From Juglans regia (Eukaryota > Streptophyta > Magnoliopsida > Fagales > Juglandaceae): 64,000 nucleotides of DNA. The notes under the pieces were generated by a model, which was not told where the DNA came from, did no database searches, and saw only the letters and a program-made list of their open reading frames with translations. How positions within the stretch are numbered: position 1 is the stretch's first letter; every line of letters begins with the position of its first letter. Of the stretch, positions 55,043-64,000 are shown one piece after another. Made by a program: the position numbers and the translations under genes. Where the stretch lies: NCBI RefSeq assembly GCF_001411555.2, contig NC_049901.1, positions 35,970,838 to 36,034,837 on the forward strand. Direction: 5' to 3'.

Positions 55043-58000
55043 ATGTGTGGAGACGCGACGAACTGGGACGAAGATGCGTACAGGGAAAGCATATTGAAGG
55101 AGAGGGAGATCCGAACCCGAACCGTTTTCCGGACTGTTTGGGCACCCTCCCAAAACCCTAATCCTGACGCCATTGTCGTGGCCTCAAGTGACGGTTCGCT
55201 CGCCTCCTACTCCATCTCTTCCTGCATTTCCAAACTCGTGAGTCTTTGTTTTTTTTGCTGTGTTTCACTTCGACCAAATAATATTGAATTAATTCAAGAG
55301 ATATACTTCTTTATATATATTTTTTATTTTTTTTGGAGGTTGCAGCAATATGGTTTTAACAATACGAGGTCGCAACAGTAAGTATGCATGGGCACACTTA
55401 CTTAAATGGTTAAAATTTTCAATCTCGGCTTACATGTGATTGGAATTTCTGTAGCTTCTTAGTGGCTGAGCCTCAGTCCTTTCTGCAAGGACATGATGGA
55501 CCTGCATATGATATCAAATTCTATGGCCGTGGTGAAGATACCTTGTTGCTAAGGTATTTGTGTGATCATTTTATTTGATACTTGCTCTGACCAAAATACA
55601 ATGGTAATAATGTGGCGTTTCCGCAAGCTGCTTTGCACTATCACGTTATTTAGATAATGGCTGATGTGCATCAAAGTGGCATAGTGAACTCGTTTGATAA
55701 GTATCTATACAGGGTCCTAGAGCGCTGCTTTTTGGTAGAATATTAATTATTACTAGAAATCTTTTAGCATTTCTGTTCTTACAGTTGCCTTAAAATTTTG
55801 CGACTTTCCTTAATGCTTGTGTATTATATTTCGTTTTTTTTTAAATAATTATGTTTGAGCTTGTATTAAGTTTGAACATCATTCAGGTCTCTTGTTCGTT
55901 TTTTATTTGGAAGGCCTTGGTGGCCTTGAGCTCAAACACTATCTCCATTGGGTTTGCTTGATAGCTTAGCTCAACATGCATATAAGACATAATGCATATA
56001 AGACATAAGTCTTAAATGTCCAATCCTATTATTGCCCATAGGTTTCTGAAAGTTTATTTATCTTCTCATCGACCTCATTACCCGATTTCCCTTTCTGCTG
56101 TTTGTTTCTTTACATGTGTATTGCAAAGAAAATCTATGGTTCAGCAGCAAGACGCCTACACGTGTAACTTGCAAGTAGAGAGCATAATACACAAATACAA
56201 ACTTACACACAGAGACATGTTAGTTGTTGCATGAAGTTGATCTAAATGAAAACGAAGTATTGAAATGGTGTAAAAATTTCTGACTACGTTCATGGTTCCT
56301 TGTAGCTGTGGTGATGATGGTCGGATTCGAGGGTGGAGGTGGAAGGAGTTTACAAACTCAGATGTGCCCATTCCTTTGCAAGGTACTAAACATGAAAGTC
56401 TGTTTCTGGTCTTCAAAAGGGCATACCATGTATAGCATCAGATTGGTATTGTACCCGTTTTAACATGTGTAAATACCATTGTCATTTTTATGGTCTTACT
56501 TGGTCCACCAGAAAAATGGACTGATGATAGTTTCTTGTCAGCGATTGAGATTCGTTTATTTTATGTGTTGTATTTTGGAAAGACTTTTATACAGTTTGTC
56601 TTAGCTGAGGGTACCAATGAACTTGGTCTAAATTGGTAGTAAGTTCAAATTCAGATGTTCAATGACGGAAAAGGTCATAAACTTCAGCCCCTTTAGAAGT
56701 ATCATAAGCATTTATAGGTTATTCAGAGTATTTGACCCTTGCATTTTTTTCAGACAGGAATGTGATTAGGGGACATACATAGTTGGTGATCTCGGTAGGC
56801 TTTAACTTTCATACCAAATGGAACTTAATTATGCTTTCACCATATCTATGTGAAGGGATTGTGAAAAGTATAATCTGTTAGGTTGCTTCAAGTTGGCATC
56901 TTCTTCTTAGAAGATACCGTAGAATTGAAAAGAATATGCCAATATTGTAAGCATTTTGCTGACCACTGGATTAGAATATGATTTATGTTAACTACCTTAA
57001 ACTTTTGTATTGTCTTCCAATATTAGCATTATATTATATGTGATACCTGCTTTTTGCTGAAATTAATTTACTGCTTCCTTTTAAATACCATGCCTGTTGT
57101 TTTTTGCTTCAAATTCTATGATTTCATAGTTTTTAAGTGTTGTTTCTTTTGCTTATCAAAATGCATAGAGTTTATGGATATATTTTATTCTCTCTCTCTC
57201 TCTCTCAGCAGGGAATCATGTGAAGCCAGTCCTTGACCTGGCAAATCCTCAACATAAGTAAGATATTTATACATGTGTCTATTTCAATTCCCTTCATTCT
57301 ACCATGCAACTTCTTTCATTTGTTTTTCAACCCCTTAATGTCTCTGGTCTTATTTTTGTCTCCTAGAGGTCCTTGGGGTGCTCTTTCTCCAATCCCTGAA
57401 AATAATTCCATTGATGTTAATATGCAGGTCTGTTATCTCCTCGTTCTTTTGTTATATATAACCTTCCCCTTAATGATTTTCTTGGCAATATATTCTATCT
57501 ATTTAGAAGGAGTTTCTTCTACTGTAGGGGGGGTCTATTTTTTCGGCTTCCGGTGATTCTTGTGCATATTGCTGGGATGTGGTACGTATTTGTTCAAGGT
57601 GAATATATTACTTGTCTTAGGGACTTTCCTCACAGAAACATAGAAGGAGTTTATACCCTTGTAGATGATTTAGAGTTCTCTTGATTTTTTTTCCTAGCTA
57701 CTCTTGATTTCTGCATGATTGTAATCGGTATTTTTCAGGAAACTGGTAAAATCAAAACAGTTTTTAAAGGGCATTCAGATTACTTGCATTGTATAGTAGC
57801 CCGAAACACTGCCAATCAGGTGAAGTCCTTTCTTTTTCTTCATGATGATCATTTAACTTGTCCTCAATTATCGATATTGGTATGAAGGCTCTTTTGGTAA
57901 TGTTTTAATACTTGTATTTGTTGGTTAACATCATACTTCTTAGGAAAACAGACAACACCTGTAAGAAACAGAAAAGGGAGAAAACTAGTCCATTTGGAAG

Positions 58001-61000
58001 AACTTAAAAGGACAAGAAAGAGAGGGGGCAGGACTCTGGGATCTTTCTTTAAAGAAGAGAAAGTTGATGGAGCATCTAAGAATTTTTTGGAATTATATCT
58101 GGCCTAAATCTATAATGCATATTTTCATAAGCCACTTATCACAAGATGGTCTAGGAATTATATTCTTAGTGTCTTACTAGATAGTTTGACATAATACTAG
58201 GCTTGATACAAAGAAAGTGTGCTCTAATTTTGATTGAAAATATTTGTATGAATGTTTGGTTTTTTGGATCCTGGCCTAAGTTGGCAGATAGTTGTGACCA
58301 ATTGTTCATAATTTTTCTTGCTAATCATATTTTTCAGTCTATTAAAAGTGAATTCCTGCAAATAATTCTTTTATTTCTATCTGACCATTTCCCTGGTTTT
58401 TAACCTATACAAATTAGTGATTGTTTACTAAGTTCCCTTTTTAACTTATTTATTAGACTGTACTACTTTATATAGTTTGTAAGTAATTGTTGGCGCAACC
58501 AACACTAATACATCACAATGCAGTTGAAGTAATATATGCACTGCTGGATTTCTTTTACTATTTGTTCTTATCATGATTTTCTTAACATTTTGCAGGCTAT
58601 AACTGGTTCAGAGGATGGGACTGCACGAATCTGGGGTAAAACCAAATATATTAATATTCACTATTTTAAAACTTAGCAGAATTTACTCAGAACAAGATTG
58701 TTGTTTTAAATTTCTAGTAGGTTCAGTAATATTTTGCTCAGCAAACACTTATCGAAAACAATTCTTTTGCTCGGCAATTCTTTTTATGAATAATAATTAG
58801 TATTATGTGGGTAGAAGTGATTATGCTAGTTACTTCTGTATGTGGTGTTTCCTAGATTGCAAAAGTGGAAAGTGTATTCAAGTAATTGATCCGGCAGAAA
58901 ATTCAAAGTTGAAAGGTTTCGTCTCATGCGTTAGTTGCATTGCTCTTGATGGAAGTGAGAGCTGGTTGGTAAGATTTTATGTGATAAGGATGTAATTACG
59001 TTCTGCTTTTGTTTTCTTTTGTTCTTTGTATGTCCACATCATTGTGATTACTGTGATTTTTGAATTTTGTTCAAGACTCATATTTTAGGATGACTCAATA
59101 TTTCTCATAAAGTATCATCGATTGATGATTCTTCCTTAAAGCTTACATTCAGGTCTAAGGAAGCCCATCATGAGTTTATAATAAATTATGGTGATCTATG
59201 TAACTTTATGATACTCGATATCTGGTTTTGAGAAACTCTGTGATTTTATGGCCTATATTGTTTCTCCTACTCAAATTGCAATTTAATTTTCATGAAAGAA
59301 AGTAAAATGTTGTGAAATTTTCATTTTAACTGCATAATGTGTGATATGTTGATAATGCTCATATTATAAGGTTGTGCATGAATTATTGGAAAAATTGATG
59401 AAACAAAGATGAATTTGGTATAAACAGTTATCATTTAGAATCAAGAATAATCCCTCCCCTGGGGAAAAAAAATAATAATTGTCTCACTATGGTTTGCTAA
59501 TGCTATGACCAAACTAAGCCACCTTTACCTTCATAGGCTTGTGGCAGTGGTCGGAGTTTATCCATTTGGAATCTTCCTGCTTCTGAGTGTGTTTCAAGGA
59601 TTTCAACTCGCGCTTCTGTTCAGGATGTATTATTTGAAGACAATCAAGTAAGTGGATCTTTTTTGTGATACAAAAGTAGTTGTAAACCCTAGGAGTTGAC
59701 TCAAGTGGTAAGGGCCATGGTCTTGGAGGTATGCCCTGCCAACAATTTCTAGTCGATGAATTACGTGATCCGGGGTTTAACTGGGTAAAAGACATGTTGC
59801 ATTCGCACGGTCTTGCGGTTTCTCATCATAAAAAAAATGATGGTGTTCCCTGCTAAAAGTGATAAATGACTAAAATTGAACACTCTTGTTATGCCATTTT
59901 AAGGTCCCATGATAAATAAGATGTCTTCTTATTTATCTTATCAAAGCAGCTTTTGATTAGTATTTTTCTATAATTGATTGGTCTTAGAACATAGAGTTGC
60001 TTAAGTAAAGGTGTTTAGGATTTCTATTTCATAAGGGAATCAATTTATTCTAAACAGCTGCAAAGCCAGGAACTTTCCCTTCTCTTTTTGGGGTGGGTAT
60101 TAATCTGTTGTTGTGGTTTCCACAAACTTCTTGATGAATTTTCCCCACCCAAATAGGTAAGGTGAATTGCCAAAATTTGGCAAATGCAAGAAATTTTCTG
60201 TTATGCATTATTGATTGTGTGATAATGTATCATAATGTATGAGTGCTTGTCAAAATAATAATGAGTGGCAATTGCTTTTTCTTAGTTGATCTGTTGATTT
60301 CCGGTTCTCTTGTTTGATTGAGGTGTTACTAGGGCTGTAAATGAACAAAGCTATTCATGAGCCACTCGAACTCAACTCGTTTAAACTCAATTTGAGTTCA
60401 GTTCGTACTTATAAAAAAAAATTTGAGTTCAGTTCGCTTAATAAATGAATCAAACTTGAACAAATATCCAGACTCATTTATTAAATGAGCCAAACTCATG
60501 AAATCGGCCTGATTGATTTGATTTGTGAATGTGCTGCTGTAGCACTAAACCTTTTAGTTGCCCCTATGTGTTAACGTTCATCACATATGCTGTGAATGAA
60601 CCGTCACTTAACTTTTCACCTTCTGATATTTTTCTTCCATTTCTCCCATTAGTGATGTGATTGATCTTATTAAGAAGAAATTACACAGATTTTAGCTGTT
60701 GGAGCAGAACCTCTCCTCAGTCGTTTTGCCATAAATGGGGCAGTTCTTTCACAAATACAATGTGCTCCTCTGTCGGCATTTTCTGTCTCCATACATCCAT
60801 CTGGGGTATGTTCTGATTTAATTTCTTCTTTCCTTTATGCTTACAGGTATCTTTTCTTTGAACTTCTTTAATTTCTGTGATTATTAACAAGAGATACAGA
60901 ATTCGGCCCTCGTCTTCTTTTTATGGGCATTTTGCATTAGAAAGTAGGTACTTCTCATGTATACTTCTACTTCTTGTGTTCTTGGGGCTATGCCTTTTTC

Positions 61001-61700
61001 TCTCATGAATAAAACTTATTGATTACCTATCAAAAGTTTATCTCTGTAGTAAATGATGCAGCTCATATCCTTGCTCCCGATAAAGATGTGGCTTAATCTA
61101 AACCACCAGAGTTTCGTCCTTGCAAAATGATACTTGGTTCGGCCATGCCAAATGTCACTAAAACTATCCCGTTGTCTTTTGACGATGTACTGGGGAATCA
61201 GACATGGTCCTAGGCCAACTGGCATTGTAGCCAATCAGATTGGTGGGGAATAGGTTTTAGTTAACTCGAGTCTTTTGACCATGTGACATTGGTGTTGAAA
61301 GTTGTTCAGCTGTTTTCAGAATTGAATCTCATGCCTTCCTAATATTTTGCTCTATCACAATAGCAAATTTACGCCTTTGTGGAGTTTTCATACTCGTTAC
61401 ATGAAAATAAACAAACCAAAATGATAATGGTTTTCTGAATTTCTGATTCAGGTCAATCCCTGTTCTCATTTACAAGTGTTTAATGTTTCTTTGCACTTGT
61501 TAATGTTTGGTCAACTCAAGAGAAAAACTGTGCTTATATCAGAATATGTACGACTCCTTATACGTTAATGCTCAACCTAATTCTCATGTTGTCAAACCCA
61601 CTGGCTACAGGTTACAGCAGTTGGAGGTTATGGAGGTCTTGTAGATGCTATCTCAGAGTTTGGAAGCCACCTTTGCACATTTCGCTGCAAATGTGTATAA
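55043..61700 (+). CDS. THO6: THO complex subunit 6 (WD40 protein), 13 exons
   Basis: Coding exons: 55043-55237, 55346-55377, 55455-55553, 56306-56382, 57212-57257, 57367-57427, 57528-57581, 57739-57819, 58596-58635, 58856-58968, 59537-59647, 60689-60805 and 61611-61700. All twelve introns are GT-AG and the phases join to 1116 bases (371 residues plus stop), close to the usual length of plant THO6 (DWA1). The start 'MCGDATNWDEDAYRESILKE' is the conserved plant N-terminus. WD40 blades are seen as 'LQGHDGPAYDIKFYG', 'GDDGRIRGWRW', 'ASGDSCAYCWDVETGK', 'FKGHSDYLHCIVARN', 'AITGSEDGTARIWDCKSGK' (about residues 216-234, a WDxK motif close to the DDB1-binding WDxR), 'ACGSGRSLSIWNL' and 'FSVSIHPSG'. 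In plants the protein belongs to the THO/TREX mRNA-export complex and is reported as a CUL4-DDB1 substrate receptor in ABA signalling. Exon 5 could start 3 bases earlier (57209). No break is seen. Confidence 0.92.
59686..59832 (+). mobile_element. Probable Au-SINE remnant in THO6 intron 11
   Basis: 'ttgactcaagtggtaaggg', 'cttggaggtatgcc', 'caatttctagtcgatgaatta', 'atccggggtttaa' and 'ttgcggtttctcatcat' followed by an A-run correspond in order to the plant Au-SINE family, including the tRNA-like A-box region. It has been rearranged in the middle, and a clear target duplication is not seen. Confidence 0.5.
60330..60520. mobile_element. hAT-type MITE end in THO6 intron 11
   Basis: Begins TAGGGCTGTAAATGAAC followed by 'cgaactcaactcgtttaaac' and repeated 'tttgagttcagttcg', the common look of hAT MITEs in dicots. 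The opposite end (a complement of TAGGGCTGTAA) is not found, so it is truncated. Confidence 0.5.
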
Positions 61701-62723
61701 AAAGAGCTTATTGATTTGACTCAGTTCAAAATGCATGCTTGAAAATTTTAGGATTTATAGGTCAGCCAGCATCCATGTTACACTACTTTGAGTTTTTGTG
61801 AGGATATGGATTCAATTCTGCCATAAAAATGTGATACGTTTGGTCTGTCTTACCCGAGTGTCACGTGAATTGGTGAAACTGGTATAAGCTTGTTTTTGAA
61901 CATTTTTTAAATATGCAATTTTATATCTTTGAAAATTCTAGGTATTCTAGGTCTCGTAGATGTTGTGATGTGTAGTGTAGTGAATGGATGATGAATATAA
62001 TTTTTCTTTTATAAATGATAGAAGAATTGGCAAGTCAGAGCTGGGCTTCACATCTGACCGTTGTTCAAGCCCAACAAAATTATTGAACAATTTAATCAAT
62101 ACTGAGTACCAATTACTTTGATAAAAATTATTTATAAGTTTGTTTATTAACATACGAAAAACTACTTTTGGTGTAAAAGTTTGCTGCATCAACGAGTATA
62201 AAAAATAGAGAAGTGGTATAGTCATAAAGAGATCTTATAAAAGTAAACATATAAATTGTCGTGATTTCTTATGATATATAAGATCTATTTTATTATAAAA
62301 ATAGTTTTACAATCTATAATACCACATTAAATCATGTCAGTTTATAAGTTTGTTTTTGTGAGATCTCTTTGTGGTTAAAATATTTCTCTAATCAATATGT
62401 TTTGAGTTTTTTCATTATATAATTGCTCGTGATCTCATAATAAGCAATATGCTTCTATGTCGGCTACTACGTGGTAAAAGTTATCAATATATGCTTATTG
62501 GTATATTAAAAACATTATTAATGTGAAAGTATATCACATCAGTTAGCATGAAAAAAAAAATGTACGTTTTTTATTTTATTTATTTTTATATAATTGTTTT
62601 AGAACAATTATAAAAAATATTTAAAACGGACATACCTGTGAGAAGTTTCTTTTTTTTTAGTAGTATATTAATGGCACTGTGTCATTAGGATAGTGTTTGA
62701 ATTATTATTAAAAGAGAATTCTT
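61701..62723. other. THO6 3' flank and intergenic sequence
   Basis: Holds the THO6 3' UTR, whose end cannot be placed with certainty, and then AT-rich sequence. No gene is recognised. Confidence 0.5.
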
Positions 62724-62926
62724 TGTTTAGATTTAGAATTCAATTCATCTCAATTCATCTCATCTAATCATTATAATTTTTCTAAATTCATAAATAAAAT
62801 ACAATAAATAATTCAACTTTTTCAAATCTCAATAAAAATATTATTAAAAAATAATATTCTAACAATATTTTATTTAATTTTTAATTTTTATATCAATTCA
62901 TTTCAACTCATAATCCAAACCTCTCA
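62724..62926. mobile_element. Decayed GGGTG-type MITE
   Basis: Contains 'caattcatctcaattcatct', 'aattcaactttttcaaatct' and 'aataatattctaacaatat' and ends 'taatccaaacctctc', matching the interior and right end of the MITE at 33444-33628. The left end is eroded. Confidence 0.6.
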
Positions 62927-63179
62927 TTAAAAAGAGAAAAAAATCAAGAAAAGAAAAAAGAAACATATTTGATATTTATACTTTTGATGCAATCAGGTCT
63001 GGGCTTTGACTTGTTCCAATTTGTAATGGGCCTAATATCCGTACATGTTCTCACTTTAGTTGGGCTTGAGTCCATAAGATCTCCAACCTGCATTCGGTAC
63101 GAAGTTACAAACCAAACCAGGGGCAAATCCGGAAACAGAAATAACAAATGAGCTTCCAATTCCAGGGATGTTCACTCAA

Positions 63180-63354
63180 GACTCTTTTATTAATCTTCCC
63201 CCACACTCACTTCGCTCTCGCTTTTGCTCTCGCTTTCTAAAGAACTCATTTTTATCGCTGTTGTTCCTCGACTCCGCGGCGTAGATCCGAGGAGTTTGGG
63301 AAACCCTAAATCCTTCGCAAAACAATTCTCTCTTCGACTTTCGCTTTTCACAGA

Positions 63355-63360
<6 letters not shown>
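63180..63360 (+). other. Probable 5' leader exon of the next gene
   Basis: A pyrimidine-rich, CT-biased stretch with 'gggaaaccctaaatccttcgc' ends in 'gatcaacag' followed by GTCTCTCTCT. This is how many plant genes with a 5' UTR intron begin. No start codon for a recognisable protein is found before 64000, so the coding part would lie outside the window. Confidence 0.35.

Positions 63361-63393
<33 letters not shown>
63361..63393. repeat. (CT)n microsatellite
   Basis: About 16 CT units at the start of the presumed leader intron. Confidence 0.88.
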
Positions 63394-63394
<1 letters not shown>

Positions 63395-64000
63395 GTTTTT
63401 CTTCTTTATCAGACTGTTTTTTTATCTGAATCTCAAAGTTATGTGACAACCATGTCTTTTCTGGATTTTTTTTGGTAAAATATATTTTTGCTTATTCGAT
63501 CTGTTACCTATGATATATATTGCGGTTTTGGTTATTCGATCTGTACGTGTTGCTGGAATCTGCATATGGTTTTTTTGGGATTTGATGAATTTTAGAAGCC
63601 CCTAATCTGTACCAAGATTTTTTTTTCTTTCTGTAAGAAAATCAATTCATTGAGTTACGGCTAGTCTTTTTAATATGAGGCTCTAGTCGTAATAATTTTG
63701 GTTTTGATGTCCTGTTTGGCTGCCGAGAAAGTGGAAGAGAATAAAAAGAAAATTTTGTTTTTTTTATTTGTAAAATTAGAATTTCTTCTTCTGATATGTT
63801 ACCTAAAAATTTTCGATGAGAATATCTTTTGTTAAACTAAATTGTGTGTTTAGATTATTTTGTTGAAGACCTTTGAATCCAAGGTATCCTAATGTATCCT
63901 AATCTGTATATATAAATAATAGGAAATCAAGTATAGTACTTTTTATGTATATTATGCAACTAAACTGAGCAGGAACTTCATTGCACTAACTCTTAGAAAA
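63394..64000. other. Presumed leader intron or intergenic sequence
   Basis: T-rich sequence with no reading frame or repeat that I recognise. It is consistent with an intron of the gene that starts near 63180. Confidence 0.3.

Noticed and set aside
56016..57556. Reading frames in THO6 introns as separate small genes
   Set aside because: They are intronic, lack domains, and some merely extend real exons past their splice sites.
59686..59832. tRNA gene
   Set aside because: The A-box-like start belongs to a SINE-type sequence. No complete cloverleaf or anticodon arm can be drawn.
62944..63478. Small reading frames near the presumed leader of the last gene
   Set aside because: They are short, overlap on both strands and run into a (CT)n microsatellite. 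No protein family is recognised.

Overview
The window is plant nuclear DNA. It is AT-rich, has GT-AG introns, LTR retrotransposons of both the Ty1/copia and Ty3/gypsy types, hAT elements, MITEs, a LINE and a plant microRNA. The short GGG(T/C)-ended MITEs with repeated 'tgagatgagatgag' resemble elements I associate with Fagales trees, especially the walnut/hickory family. That placement is an inference from memory and is only moderately secure.

The most interesting content is a tandemly duplicated MIR156 region. A block of about 4 kb occurs three times: 745-4705, 16285-20635 (continuing at 29680-30160 after a gypsy insertion), and from 34458 to about 41900 in pieces. Each copy carries a MIR156 hairpin on the minus strand. 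Copy 1 (1828-1918) encodes canonical TGACAGAAGAGAGTGAGCAC. Copy 2 (17474-17569) has one substitution in the mature sequence (G to A at position 15). Copy 3 is broken: a 972-bp hAT-like element (39106-40077) sits inside the 20-nt mature sequence, between an 8-bp target-site duplication. A second hAT-like element (40327-41850, perfect 8-bp duplication) and an internally deleted copia element (35052-38764) have also entered copy 3.

Between the copies lie nested transposons. A long TGTAACG...GTTACA LTR-like sequence covers 5247-10115. The 3' end of a gypsy element with four kinds of tandem repeat spans 10116-13675, followed by an eroded copia pseudogene (13722-16262). A complete but mutated Tat-type gypsy element (20636-29679, 5-bp duplication GACAA) contains an antisense gene-like ORF with its own TATA box. 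A minus-strand gypsy gag/LTR fragment (30550-32306) and a LINE 3' end (33880-34458) follow. A young copia element lies at 43311-48402 (209-bp LTRs with 4 differences). An hAT transposase pseudogene (48564-53395) is interrupted by a 3.0-kb solo LTR.

The right-hand part holds ordinary host sequence. It contains one complete 13-exon gene for a WD40 protein that I recognise as THO complex subunit 6 (THO6, also called DWA1), predicted at 371 residues (55043-61700). The leader of another gene probably begins near 63180. The THO6 introns contain a probable Au-SINE remnant and an hAT-type MITE end.
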